Origin: Parasaccharibacter apium
GTDB taxonomy: Bacteria; Pseudomonadota; Alphaproteobacteria; Acetobacterales; Acetobacteraceae
Reading direction: 5' to 3'
Length of the DNA: 64,000 bases
Assembly: GCF_002592045.1 (NCBI RefSeq)
Contig: NZ_MEJG01000002.1
Coordinates: 248,001-312,000 of the forward strand
The translations under genes were made by a program, and so were the position numbers. Below are positions 27,255 to 37,845 of this stretch, in pieces (positions within the stretch are counted from its first letter, which is position 1; each line of letters opens with the position of its first letter). The notes under the pieces are model-generated. The model worked only from the letters and a program-made list of their open reading frames with translations, made no database searches and was not told the DNA's origin.

Positions 27255-28739
27255 ATGCGCTTCTTTTTAGATAGTAATTTATTTAAAAAATCGTTAACCA
27301 GGTCGTATCTTATCTATCTTAGTCTACTTTCCATTGCATATTTATCCCGCGCGACCGTTTTAGGCAGCCCTTTTATATTTTTCGACGAAGAATTTTACCT
27401 TTTCGTTGGGGGACGCATGCTCCATGGCGATCTCCCTTATGTCGATATCTGGGACAGAAAACCCATCGGCATTTTCCTTATCTATGAGTTCTTTCATCTT
27501 TTTGGTCCCTATCGCATCTGGGCTTACCAAATAGGCGCACTCCTTAGCGCGTGGTTGACCTCCATTTTTTGCTTTAAAATTGCCCGCTTCATCGCCCCCA
27601 TTAGTGGTGCTTTTTGTGCAAGCTGCTGCTATCTCATATGGGCTGTTGGCTTTGGTGGAATGGGGGGTCAATCCCCTATTTTCTATAACACATTCATCAC
27701 CGGCGCTATTCTTATTACACTCCAAGGCCTCCAAAAAGGAAACGCCAAAAGTTTAAAAACAGCAGGTTGGATCAGTATGGTTTTATTTGGTCTTTCCATC
27801 CAAATAAAACCCACCGTCGCTTTTGAAGGTATATATGTTGCTCTATTCCTTTTATTCATCTTATATAAAGATAATGTAAAGCTTCTTAATCTCTTTCTGA
27901 CAGCTCTAGGCTGGAGTATCACAGCTCTTCTGCCATCATTATGCGTCATCGCCACTTATGCTTATTTAGGACATATCTCAGAATGGTGGTTCGCTAATGT
28001 AATCTCTATTTTCCTAAAACAAGATCCCCCCCATAACACCCTTAGTTCATTCTGGCATTGGACTCATTGGGGCATCATTCTGGGTTTTCTTTTTATAAGC
28101 ACTATAGGGTTGCGTTTTCTACTTCTTAAAGCCCGCCCTAATAATGCACTTCGTATCTTTATTCTAGGCTGGGCCTGTGCCGCATTTCTAGGATTCTTCA
28201 TCTTCGGTAGTTTTGCAGTACATTACGCCCTTCCCCTCCTTGCGCCATTCTTTATCAACGCAGCTCCTCTCTGCTCTTCAAAATTAGGCCGTTTATGGCT
28301 TATATTCTTAGTTAGCTTTGGCATAATATGCGCCTACTACAATACGAAAAAAGTCCTCAGCAATGGTTCCCAAAAAGACTTAACAACCATCACACAGCTA
28401 CTCTCGTCAGCTCCCGGTTGCGTCCTAATTGACCACGGCCCCGACATTATCCTCGATGCATTACCTCATTATTGCCCCGTGACAACTTTACCCTTTTCCT
28501 GGCATCTCGACTCTGCGCCAGAAAAAAAGGCCCTTCCTCTTGACCCAACAACCGAAATCAAACGAATCTTCCAAACCCCTCCACGCTATATTATTTTAGA
28601 TAGCGACATTAAGGATTACACTGGCGGAAATATAGATGTTATCAATATTATATACCAACATATAACAACATCATATCATGAGATTTATCGTCATAAACGC
28701 CACAAGGACGATAATATACTGATATATATGCATAATTGA
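27255..28739 (+). CDS. Polytopic GT-C-type glycosyltransferase
   Basis: Membrane protein of about 494 residues with multiple hydrophobic helices. The first periplasmic loop has IFFDEEFYLFVGGRMLHGDL followed by PYVDIWDRKPIG, a pattern shared by GT39/GT83-related proteins (acidic pair, then G-LPY-D-W--KP). The C-terminal domain is soluble and periplasmic in such proteins. The ATG at 27255 is chosen over an in-frame TTG at 27216; neither has a strong ribosome site. AT-rich. It probably uses a lipid-linked sugar; no acceptor can be named. Confidence 0.62.
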   Translation: MRFFLDSNLFKKSLTRSYLIYLSLLSIAYLSRATVLGSPFIFFDEEFYLFVGGRMLHGDLPYVDIWDRKPIGIFLIYEFFHLFGPYRIWAYQIGALLSAWLTSIFCFKIARFIAPISGAFCASCCYLIWAVGFGGMGGQSPIFYNTFITGAILITLQGLQKGNAKSLKTAGWISMVLFGLSIQIKPTVAFEGIYVALFLLFILYKDNVKLLNLFLTALGWSITALLPSLCVIATYAYLGHISEWWFANVISIFLKQDPPHNTLSSFWHWTHWGIILGFLFISTIGLRFLLLKARPNNALRIFILGWACAAFLGFFIFGSFAVHYALPLLAPFFINAAPLCSSKLGRLWLIFLVSFGIICAYYNTKKVLSNGSQKDLTTITQLLSSAPGCVLIDHGPDIILDALPHYCPVTTLPFSWHLDSAPEKKALPLDPTTEIKRIFQTPPRYIILDSDIKDYTGGNIDVINIIYQHITTSYHEIYRHKRHKDDNILIYMHN

Positions 28740-28820
28740 TTGATTATTATCTTAGTATAATTGCACTTTACCATTCTCCATGGTACTTTTTGGGGGCCTC
28801 TGTCTTAAAGGACTATAAAC

Positions 28821-30377
28821 ATGTACTCCATGCCTAAAAAACACTCGGAAGCATCCATACGATGCATCCTTTTTTTAGCTATCCTAGGACTCTTCTTATA
28901 CCCTATACTTCATGGAAATTTTTATTATCCAGACGACTACTATCGCTCCGCCACTGGGGACATTTCCTGCACACAAACAGGTCGCTTTCTCGCTCAACTT
29001 ATCTTCATTATTTTAAATGAAAGTAATATTTCATATGATTTATCTCCAACTCTACAGATATTAGCAATTATTATACTATCATTTTCTCTTTCATTTCTGT
29101 CATTAAAATGGCGCCTAAACCGTACATCTTCTGCTTTATCTTTAAGTTTTATTGTATGTACTCCCTTTTTTCTTCAAAATTTATCTTATCACTCTGACAG
29201 CCTTAATATGAGCATAGCATTATCATGCATAATGTGGTTTTTTATTTTCGATAATAAACCTATACCTCCCTACAAAAAAATATTTTTTAGATCAATATTA
29301 ATATTATCTGCTCTTAATCTTTACCAACCAACACTAAATGCATTTTTTATATTTTTAATAACTGAATCCCTATTTATACTACACGATAAAACCACAAAAG
29401 ATTCCATTCAATCCTTTATAATGAACGCATTATATCTCCCAATTCCCCTTATTGTTTACAAATGTGAAGTAATATTTAGAAAAGATGAGAGTTATGCATC
29501 TCTTCATGCACAATTTACCCATAACCTATTCATAATACTAAACAATATTCGTAAATTACTAAAATATGCCTTCCTAGAATTCGGCATCCATGGCGGTGGT
29601 TTAGAAATCCTTCTAGGATGCTTCTTATTCATCGCGTTGATAAACCTTCTTTATATCTTTTACAAAAAAGGTAAATTCCCCTACCTAGCTTTAACCCTAT
29701 GCTACATTAGCCTGGCCATTTGTTCCTTGGCAGGGTTCCTTGCTCTTTTAAGATATCCTGTTTTTGATATGCGCGTCTTTATAGCAAATGGAGCATTTCT
29801 CTCTCTCTTCATGCTATTTTTTATAGGAAAAGAAGCATCATTTCATAAAAACCCCGTAAAAATCATCCTAGCCAGCTGGGTGCTACTCATCCAAATGACA
29901 TTTTCAACACAATGGGGAAGTGCCATTGCCGCTCAAACTGAGCTTAACGAGGCCATTGCCAGCAATATTGTCAATGATACTTACATCCTTTCCAAACAAC
30001 ATCCTGTTTTCATCCGTATTGAGGCCCAACATAAAACCGTCAATAACATCACAACAATAGCGGCCCAAACAGATGATGGTATTCTTGATATTCCTGTTCC
30101 ATTTATTACTAAAAAAATATGGCATGCACGGCGTGCTATTTTCGATCACAATGTAATTTATGATCCCCTTGGAGAGTTCATCCTGAAAAAGCATGACCTT
30201 CAAGATAATGCCACGTATTTCCGCTCTATTGATGAGAGCCCCCAATTTCCTTTTGCTCTAGCCCAAAGCATATATGAGCATTGTTCATATGAGGCTATGC
30301 GTTCCAATAGATATTACAATATCTATAAAAAAGGGAGCTATATCCTCGTTGACTTCTCCCATAAATGTAACGAGTAA
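28821..30377 (+). CDS. GtrII-like O-antigen glucosyltransferase-type membrane protein
   Basis: Polytopic protein of 518 residues, very AT-rich. The first loop YYPDDYYRSATGD, followed by a GR pair (TGRFLAQL), matches the GtrII family: a DD-x-x-R pattern after the first helix and then GR. GtrII-type enzymes add glucose to O-antigen units in the periplasm from undecaprenyl-phosphate-glucose made by GtrB. A GtrB-like GT2 gene is in the same island (36881-37845), a plausible partner. A GtrA flippase was not found. Confidence 0.65.
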   Translation: MYSMPKKHSEASIRCILFLAILGLFLYPILHGNFYYPDDYYRSATGDISCTQTGRFLAQLIFIILNESNISYDLSPTLQILAIIILSFSLSFLSLKWRLNRTSSALSLSFIVCTPFFLQNLSYHSDSLNMSIALSCIMWFFIFDNKPIPPYKKIFFRSILILSALNLYQPTLNAFFIFLITESLFILHDKTTKDSIQSFIMNALYLPIPLIVYKCEVIFRKDESYASLHAQFTHNLFIILNNIRKLLKYAFLEFGIHGGGLEILLGCFLFIALINLLYIFYKKGKFPYLALTLCYISLAICSLAGFLALLRYPVFDMRVFIANGAFLSLFMLFFIGKEASFHKNPVKIILASWVLLIQMTFSTQWGSAIAAQTELNEAIASNIVNDTYILSKQHPVFIRIEAQHKTVNNITTIAAQTDDGILDIPVPFITKKIWHARRAIFDHNVIYDPLGEFILKKHDLQDNATYFRSIDESPQFPFALAQSIYEHCSYEAMRSNRYYNIYKKGSYILVDFSHKCNE

Positions 30378-30390
30378 GCTCAATATAAAC

Positions 30391-30421
30391 GGAGCAGTCC
30401 CCTACATTATGGGACTGCTCC
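30391..30421. terminator. Hairpin between convergent island genes
   Basis: A perfect 11-bp inverted repeat, GGAGCAGTCCC / GGGACTGCTCC, with a 9-base loop lies between the GtrII-like gene and the convergent membrane protein gene. No real T tract follows on the plus strand; a short GTTTAT follows on the minus strand. It probably acts as a bidirectional terminator or RNA 3'-end stabiliser. Confidence 0.6.
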
Positions 30422-30435
30422 TCTAGGCTTCATCC

Positions 30436-31851
30436 TCACTTAAAGATTTTATGGTAGTAATAATCTCCAATCCCATGCGGCATATATGAATAACATGGCC
30501 CCAATTCTGAAAACCCATATAAAAGAGAATTAAAATTCGACACCAAAACACTAACTACAACAAGAATCATCAATGTTTTCTTGAGACATGGAACATCACA
30601 CTTATACCTAACAATATAAATAAGTCCCAAGACTCCTAATAAGATAATGTCCGGATAAAACTCCGCCCGATACCGATAATTCATACTAATCGCTATCATC
30701 ATCAAAAAAGCAGGGATACCTAATGCTACAACTATCGCTCCAACCAACAATCGGTTAAAAGGAAATATATCCTTTCCCTTCTTAAATAAAAGAGCCCATA
30801 AAAACATACTCCCACAGAACATCATAAAACCATCGGTTAGGAAGAAACTACTCGCAGGCAACTCATTCGCATCAATCAATTTTGTAAATTGCTGTTGAAA
30901 CAAGAATGTCCCATCATGTTTTTGGAAAACCCAAACAGGGAAAAAGAAATATATAACCCCTAAATAAAACCTATCAATATTAAACAACCCATATAATTTT
31001 GTTCTAAAAAGACGATCAGGATACTCGATGTTATATAAATATATATTGTAATTCGCAAATGTTAAAGGATTCCCCCATCTCTCATAATTCACATAAGCTG
31101 TAATGACTATCCCAAGTCCGGATAAAAAGATTGGTAACAAAATCGACTTTATTGAATCTACCAAATCTTCCTGCGTTGATCTCGAATAAGCCTGATACGT
31201 AAAATACGCTAAAAAGCAAAATAAAGCCGCATATAAGCCAATACCCATAGAGACGCGCGTCAACAAGGCACAACTAGCAGCAATCGCCATAGAAGGCCCA
31301 GCTTGCCGCCAATACGTCTTATCAAATAGTGTTCGTATGGCAGAATATATAAACCATCCAGCAAAAGCCAGTGACCAAAAACAGACCTCTTGATACAGCT
31401 TATGTTCAAAAAAACACACTTGCTCACCTGAAAAAGCAAGAACAATCGCCAAACTTACGGACGCCCATCTCGCTTCTTGAAAAAACTTTCGAGACAAAAA
31501 GTCCCATATTTTATAATTAAAGAACAATATAATAAGAAGAGCAATAATAGATGAAAGACGCGTTATATCTAGATGAAGTCCGCTAGGGAATAATAAAATA
31601 GGTAACCTCAAAAAAGCTGGGAAAATACCCCAATATGCATATACTTTACCATCTCGCAAAAAACCTTCTTCTTGCACTGTCCATGGTGCAACATCAAATT
31701 TACCATGCAGCATATGCTCCATCATACTATTAAATGTTAATCTTACACCGGCGTCCCTATACTCAATTGGCAGATGTGACCAACTTAAAATATTTACAAC
31801 ACTCCAAAGAGCAGAAAAAATCCAAATAAATGAGACTAAGTTTCTCTTCAT
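30436..31851 (-). CDS. Polytopic membrane protein, probable glycosyltransferase
   Basis: 471 residues with about 10 hydrophobic segments. After helix 1 comes a periplasmic loop, LPIEYRDAGVRLTFNSMMEH, with charged residues, then AYWGIFPAFLRLPILLF. The topology resembles GT-C proteins, but no diagnostic motif is certain. AT-rich codon use matches its neighbours. It lies 22 bases after the GT2 gene at 31874, forming a minus-strand run of at least five genes from 37845 to 30436. Confidence 0.5.
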   Translation of the reverse strand: MKRNLVSFIWIFSALWSVVNILSWSHLPIEYRDAGVRLTFNSMMEHMLHGKFDVAPWTVQEEGFLRDGKVYAYWGIFPAFLRLPILLFPSGLHLDITRLSSIIALLIILFFNYKIWDFLSRKFFQEARWASVSLAIVLAFSGEQVCFFEHKLYQEVCFWSLAFAGWFIYSAIRTLFDKTYWRQAGPSMAIAASCALLTRVSMGIGLYAALFCFLAYFTYQAYSRSTQEDLVDSIKSILLPIFLSGLGIVITAYVNYERWGNPLTFANYNIYLYNIEYPDRLFRTKLYGLFNIDRFYLGVIYFFFPVWVFQKHDGTFLFQQQFTKLIDANELPASSFFLTDGFMMFCGSMFLWALLFKKGKDIFPFNRLLVGAIVVALGIPAFLMMIAISMNYRYRAEFYPDIILLGVLGLIYIVRYKCDVPCLKKTLMILVVVSVLVSNFNSLLYGFSELGPCYSYMPHGIGDYYYHKIFK

Positions 31852-31873
31852 CTTCTTTTCCCTGTTGAATAAT

Positions 31874-32818
31874 TTAATTTTTATCTAAAAACCTTGTAGG
31901 GTATGAAAGATAAGTCAAATATTTCTGCTCTTTTCGAGCAATTGCTACTGTATCTAATATTAAGCCACATACAAAACTTAAAAAAGATAATATAATCAAT
32001 GATACAGCCAATATTGCAGTAGGAAGTCTAGGAACGGTTCCATGGGTCAGATAAAACGATATTATAGGCCATCCTAAAAAAATACCAGATACAAAAAGAA
32101 AAAATGCAATAATAGAAAAAAGGAAAAAAGGCTTCTCAAGCCTTACAATGTTAATGATGGCGCCTAATATTTTTAGACCATCCTGATATGTTTTTAATTT
32201 TGACATACTCCCTTGAGGGCGCTCCACGTATTTTATTTCCATTTCTCCTATTGATAAACAGAGCCCTAAAGCATGAATTGTAAATTCCGTCTCAATTTCA
32301 AAACCTCTTGATAACGACGGGAAAGACTTAACAAAACGCCTTGAAAAAACACGATAACCCGACAGCATATCCGTAAGACGCCGTCCAAATATCAGCGTTA
32401 CTAAACCTGTTAGCACCTTATTGCCAAGAACATGACCTCGCCTATAAGCAGCCTTTTGCGTTGTCACACGTGCCCCATTCACCATGTCCAACCCCTGCTC
32501 ATACGCCATCTTTAAAAGCTTAGGAGCCGCCTCAACCTCGTACGTTGCATCGCCATCAACAAGTATATAAAAATCCGCCTCTACGTCCGAAAACATACGC
32601 CGGACAACATGTCCCTTCCCTTGCAAGGTCTCAGTTCGCACAATTGCCCCAGCGCTCCGAGCAACATCTATAGTTTTGTCAGTAGAATTATTATCATAAA
32701 CATAAACCGGGACATCACCCATAACCTCCCGAAATGAACGAACAACCTGTCCTATAGCCATTTCTTCATTATAACACGGTATTAAAATAGCTATTTTAAT
32801 ATCACCCCAGCTCTTCAT
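31874..32818 (-). CDS. Family 2 glycosyltransferase with two C-terminal membrane helices
   Basis: GT2 enzyme of 314 residues. The GT-A domain has IAILIPCYNEEMAIGQVV, VYVYDNNSTDKT and LVDGDATYEVEAA (DxD). The region MLSGYRVFSRRFVKSFP is typical of polyprenyl-phosphate sugar synthases, and SMSKLKTYQDGLKIL leads to two C-terminal hydrophobic helices. It probably loads a sugar onto a polyprenyl phosphate for the adjacent GT-C enzymes. The donor sugar cannot be told from sequence. Confidence 0.75.
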   Translation of the reverse strand: MKSWGDIKIAILIPCYNEEMAIGQVVRSFREVMGDVPVYVYDNNSTDKTIDVARSAGAIVRTETLQGKGHVVRRMFSDVEADFYILVDGDATYEVEAAPKLLKMAYEQGLDMVNGARVTTQKAAYRRGHVLGNKVLTGLVTLIFGRRLTDMLSGYRVFSRRFVKSFPSLSRGFEIETEFTIHALGLCLSIGEMEIKYVERPQGSMSKLKTYQDGLKILGAIINIVRLEKPFFLFSIIAFFLFVSGIFLGWPIISFYLTHGTVPRLPTAILAVSLIILSFLSFVCGLILDTVAIARKEQKYLTYLSYPTRFLDKN

Positions 32819-32932
32819 ATATCACCCTCTACAAACATCTCTCACAAGCAGAAATTCTAATTATCATATAAGTATTAAACAACCACTACCTTCATGAAAA
32901 TACTAACCTCATAAAAACAATATACCATAACC

Positions 32933-35007
32933 TTATCCTCCATGGTCCAAAACTTTAACCCGATACATCCTTATCCCATTAATCGGCTTTTGTTTTGCCC
33001 TGTAATTAAGAATATGAAATTGACAATCCAAACTATTTTGACCTGGCTCAATGGGAAGCTCTAAATAATAAATAGACTCAGTTGACGGAACCGCCCACTC
33101 CGCTACCACCTTGCCCCTATAAAGGATTTCAACATGTTGTTGATCCAATTTATTCGATGAAAGATGCACCCACATTTTCATCATAGCAGAAGACTTATTT
33201 AAAACCGGCAAATGGACAGTTGCATATTCCCCCGTACTCACCACTCCATGCTTAGCCCCCTCCCAACCATCAACTGAAATAAGGTTATTACCATTCAATT
33301 CTATTTCTGGATAAAAATCTTTCCACGATAAAACCGAATCATAAGATACACTTAGAGGTTTCTCCCAATTTCCAACATTAATGTCATATGGCAGATTCAT
33401 TCTATTCCCTGCATATACAAAAAATGTAAGCTGATGTTTTTGCTTTATATAAAGTGGTGGACCAAACTGATTCAGAACAGCTTCTCTACATGAGGGATAC
33501 GGAGGACAGACCCTATCATTACCTACATTAGTCAGAACAAAAGCCCATTTCTGCAAAGAAGGTACATGATACCAATTTGGAGATGTCCATATCGTTGGCA
33601 AAAATCCACGGTAATCCATCGCATAAAGAAGAGGCCTGACAATTTTTTTATAGTGATTTCTCCATGTAATAACATTCGCCTCTACCCCCCAATAATCTCC
33701 ATAAGCATACTGAATTTGCTCATCATCTAAAAATGACTCCACGCCCTTCCCTACATCAAAGGAAAGCACAGGAAGCTGCTTCCTCCAGACACTCGTATTA
33801 CTATAGAAACTTGACAATAAAAATAAAAAACCTAGACTATAAAGCCTCTTGCGAACCTTCTTATCCATTGACTTCCAAGGAAACAAACATACACATATAA
33901 TTGTACAATAGTATATGTTGGCAAGATACCTTGCAAGACGAATATCACTAACACCATTAAACAAAAGAGAGGCCGAAAAAATACCCAAAATCGAAAAACT
34001 ACACAGTAAAACAATAAATAAATTATTCTTTTCACGATAGACATATCTATATTTAGAAAAATAAATACATAGGTAATATACATACATTAAAGATAAAAAA
34101 TTGATGAACATAAATATATAATATAAAATGATATTTATTTTATCATAACTTATAAAAATACCATAGAAATTACTAAAATTAAGAAATGGCATAATATTAA
34201 AATAATAAGATACAGATGCAAAAGAAAAAACAATCGCTTTCCAAGAAAGATTAATATGCATGAATTCTTTTTTATATATTCCACTTATCGGGAATAATCC
34301 AAAACAATGCGTTTCAGAAAAGACAAGTACAAACAACCCTGCGACAACCCATGCGATATACCATAGTCTTACCCGGCCCGTTTCCAAAAAAATCATTATA
34401 ATAGACGAAACAATTATAGGCAGGATGAATACTGGCAACATCCATGGGTCAGAAAAAGACGCAAAAGAAAAAATAAAAACCGAAAAAGTTAATAAAAAAA
34501 CACTTTGTTTTTTAATAGAAAGAAAACACAATAAGACCCCTAACAATCCCCACGCTATTGAAACATTATGCGCAACTGCATATAGTAAAAAACCACCATG
34601 CCCCAATGCTATTTGCGGTGCGGACAATATTAAAGCAGCACTCCAAAGAGCTTTATTCAAATCAGAAATTTCAAAAACCAAAAACCCCGAAAAAAAGGCC
34701 GTAAGCCAAAAAACAACAACCCCTAACATAATAAGAACTGTTGATTGCTCTCCAAAGAAATGAAATACAACACCATACGGAATGATGATTGAAAAAACCA
34801 ATTATCTATTGGAAAATGAAATGTCTTAATGGCATCCCATCCCCCTTCCCAAAAATATCTGATCATGGCAGGGAATACAGCCGTATCAGCATCGACTCTC
34901 CAGAGGGAAAATGCCTCCCTATAAGAGGCGATCATCCCATAGATTATCAAAAAAATAGGAATTATTTTTTTAGAATAAAAACTAGATATATTATTTTTCA
35001 GAAACAC
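32933..35007 (-). pseudogene. Large GT-C-type membrane protein, split by a -1 frameshift in a T run
   Basis: Reading from a GTG at 35007, the first frame gives a helix and the loop VDADTAVFPAMIRYFWEGGW...FPIDNWFF. The A run at 34792-34797 (T6 on the coding strand) then shifts the frame. Adding one T restores DNWFFSIIIPYGVVFHFFGE and the frame continues to 32933. The repaired product is about 690 residues: roughly 11-12 helices, then a soluble C-terminal domain of about 250 residues (HKILNYRAKQKP-like beta-rich end). The loop after helix 1 is acidic, as in GT-C enzymes. Everything on both sides of the shift is open, so this is either a very recent mutation, a phase-variable tract or a base-calling error. 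Confidence 0.7.
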
Positions 35008-35132
35008 GTTCTACTAACCCTATCGCCAAGGTAAATTTTATAAAGACTTTCTTCATAAAACAGAAGCATTTTTGCGTCCACAAAATAATAATTTTATGGA
35101 CGCAAAAATCACTCAAAAGACAATCAAGTGCC

Positions 35133-36857
35133 TTACATTCCTATCTTATCACTATAAATTTTCCAATTTGGATATCGTTTTATAAACTCCTTCAATAACC
35201 ACTGAACATCTTTTCCATTTGCTGGTTTTATCCTCCGATAGAGAAAAGCTACATAGCCCGGTACAATTGCGTAACCTCGGCCTATCTGTCTATACGAAGC
35301 CCCTATTCCCGTTCCATTTACAATAGCCTCGTTCGGTATTATTGCGACTTGCTGCCCATTAAAAGCTTTTTTCTCATCCGAAACAAATTTATTCACAGTC
35401 CATGGAACACAGCCTTTCCCACTTATCGGCACCATAACAACTGCTATATTCGCATCTAATACATTTAATCTAAAAAAGTCTCGTTGATCTACTTCCGAGG
35501 CAAAAATAGCGTGCTCCTTTAACGCTGAATCTACCCCTATAAGCAAATCTATATTCAATAACATATTTGCTGGAAACACCGTAAAAGTTCCCTCTCTTCC
35601 CATTTCTGTCTTTAAATCACTTATTAGAGATTGATATTCCGCTTTATTCCCTAATTTAATTGGGAAAAGCGTCCATGATGGAAATATATAATCCCCATAC
35701 ACCACATTACTATGAAATCTTTCAGAAAAAATATAGCAACACCCCAATATATTATAAAAAATAAATAATGAAAATAATAAATTTATTACCTTCCCTGAAA
35801 AGAACGAGGAAATCACCCTAATACAATACACACAAATCAACAAACACAAAAAATATACAGGAATCATATGTTGTTCGCTAGGAGATTGTACTCTAGAAAA
35901 AAGATATATCGTTAAAAACGCTACACAGCCACAAAACAAAATATATTTATTTTTCTTAACGAAAGATATTAACAACCCAGAAAATAATAAAACTAAAATT
36001 ACAGGACCTATTTTTGGATAAATAACATGCAAAATCTGCTCTGATAACGGCAATTGATAAATTTCATAACTAGAGACATATGATGTTCTTAATATTTTTA
36101 TAAATAACCGAAGCTGAAAAACAAAGACACAAAACAATAACGTTAATGATGATATTGTATAATTCTTTAATAAAAGAATATAATTATTTTTTGATTCACA
36201 TTCCCTTATCTCAAAAAGAGCAAACCCAAACGAGCAAATCATGAATGCCATTATTGAAAACGCATACCATCTTCTTAAAGCAAACATAAGCCATAACATT
36301 ACTCCAAGCAACAAACAGTTTCTTACAGAAGCGACTGTAAGAAATTTTGTCTGATAAATTAACAGAAGCGCCACCGTGAAAGGAACACATCCGCCTATAT
36401 CAGGGTAGCCCCTCAGCACCGGGCCCCATAAAGGAGAAAAACAAAGAACCATTAGCACCGTATATACAAATTTTATTTTATCTTCAGGCGCAATATATTG
36501 GTTAATTACCTTATGAAAAAAACAAGCTAAAGGCAATATCCAAAAGATATATATAGAATATACAAATGAAAACCTCCCACTTCCCCATAAAATATGCCCT
36601 ATATTCATAGGTAACAATGATAAAGGACCATAATCATCACTATATAAAGACTTTACAAACCGACGAAAAACATGCCAATTATACAACATTCTTGGACAAT
36701 AAAAATTATATAAATCCTGATATCCACGAAAATCCCACCAATAAACACCATCTTCATGATGAATATATGATCTTACAAAAAAAGATACTATTACTGAACA
36801 AACTACAAGAAAGAGAAGCCGTTTTAAATACAGCCCCTTACACTCTACACGATACAC
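35133..36857 (-). CDS. Polytopic membrane protein, probable glycosyltransferase
   Basis: 574 residues, strongly AT-rich, with about 11 hydrophobic segments and a soluble C-terminal domain. The first periplasmic loop reads GVYWWDFRGYQDLYNFY, then SDDYGPLSLLPMNIG. Acidic and aromatic residues at this place are usual in GT-C proteins, but I cannot place it in a family. It starts with GTG, preceded by GAAGGAAA at good spacing. It lies 23 bases after the restored end of the GtrB-like gene, so the two are probably co-transcribed. Confidence 0.55.
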   Translation of the reverse strand: MYRVECKGLYLKRLLFLVVCSVIVSFFVRSYIHHEDGVYWWDFRGYQDLYNFYCPRMLYNWHVFRRFVKSLYSDDYGPLSLLPMNIGHILWGSGRFSFVYSIYIFWILPLACFFHKVINQYIAPEDKIKFVYTVLMVLCFSPLWGPVLRGYPDIGGCVPFTVALLLIYQTKFLTVASVRNCLLLGVMLWLMFALRRWYAFSIMAFMICSFGFALFEIRECESKNNYILLLKNYTISSLTLLFCVFVFQLRLFIKILRTSYVSSYEIYQLPLSEQILHVIYPKIGPVILVLLFSGLLISFVKKNKYILFCGCVAFLTIYLFSRVQSPSEQHMIPVYFLCLLICVYCIRVISSFFSGKVINLLFSLFIFYNILGCCYIFSERFHSNVVYGDYIFPSWTLFPIKLGNKAEYQSLISDLKTEMGREGTFTVFPANMLLNIDLLIGVDSALKEHAIFASEVDQRDFFRLNVLDANIAVVMVPISGKGCVPWTVNKFVSDEKKAFNGQQVAIIPNEAIVNGTGIGASYRQIGRGYAIVPGYVAFLYRRIKPANGKDVQWLLKEFIKRYPNWKIYSDKIGM

Positions 36858-36880
36858 TATAAAATTTCCTTCAGCGTTTT

Positions 36881-37845
36881 TTATTTCACAATTTTTTCTA
36901 CATGAGAGATGGGTCTATTTTTTACCTCTAAATATATTTTCCCTATATATTCACCTAACACACCTAATGATAACATTTGGATACCCCCCATAAAAAAATA
37001 GCCAACATTACAGAAGACCAACCTTCGACTGTATGCCCCATCATTTTAAGAAAAAATATGTAAAAAATTAGTAAAACAGATATTAAAGAGATAAGAATTC
37101 CACCCCCAGAAATTATCCTGAGCGGGGAGATGGTCATAGATGTAATCCCTTCTATGGCCAGCGAGATCATCTTCTTTAAAGGATATTTTGAATCTCCTGC
37201 AAAACGTGAACCACGTGAATAATATATTTTTGTTGAGGGAAAACCAACTAAAGGAACGAGACCACGTAAATACGCATTCGATTCCTTATATTCCAGCAAA
37301 TTTTGTAACGCCCTTTGACTCATCAATCGAAAGTCAGCATGATTAAAAACCTGCTCTACTCCCATCAAGGCCATTAACTTATAAAAACCCTCTGCAGAAA
37401 TACGCTTAAACCATGTATCTCTTTCGCGCGATGACCGTACACCATATATAACGTCGTATCCTTCTTGATACGCAGCAACCATCTTGGGAATGGCCGTAAT
37501 ATCATCCTGTAGGTCTGCATCGATGCTTACGATAGCATCTGCTCCACTTTTCTGAGCATAAGAAAGGCCGGTTAATAATGCCGCTTGATGCCCTACATTC
37601 CGTGATAATTTCACCCCCTGCACAAAAGAATAGTGCATAGCCGCAGCTTCAATTTTCTCCCAGGTTGTATCTATACTACCATCATCAACAAATAACAGAG
37701 AACTATCACTACGAATTACCCCAGCATTTTGCGTCTCCTGTAACAACGCCTCCAACTGACGCAAACACTCAGAGAATACCTCTGCCTCATTATAACAAGG
37801 GATGACAATAACAAGCCGAGGCGCTGCACGATTCATCATTTTCAT
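36881..37845 (-). pseudogene. GtrB/ArnC-like polyprenyl-phosphate glycosyltransferase, -1 frameshift near the C-terminus
   Basis: GT2 enzyme that would load a sugar onto undecaprenyl phosphate. Motifs are IVIPCYNEAEVFSECL, LLFVDDGSIDTTW, SRNVGHQAALLTGL, SIDADLQDD, NHADFRLMSQRAL, and two C-terminal helices. As read, the frame ends early at 36964. After the A run at 36992-36998 (T7 on the coding strand) another frame gives FFMGGIQMLSLGVLGEYIG and ends at 36881. This is the conserved GtrB tail, so one T is missing. The ATG at 37845 (MKMMNRA) fits the family. An upstream in-frame ATG at 37920 would add 25 atypical residues. Confidence 0.78.
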
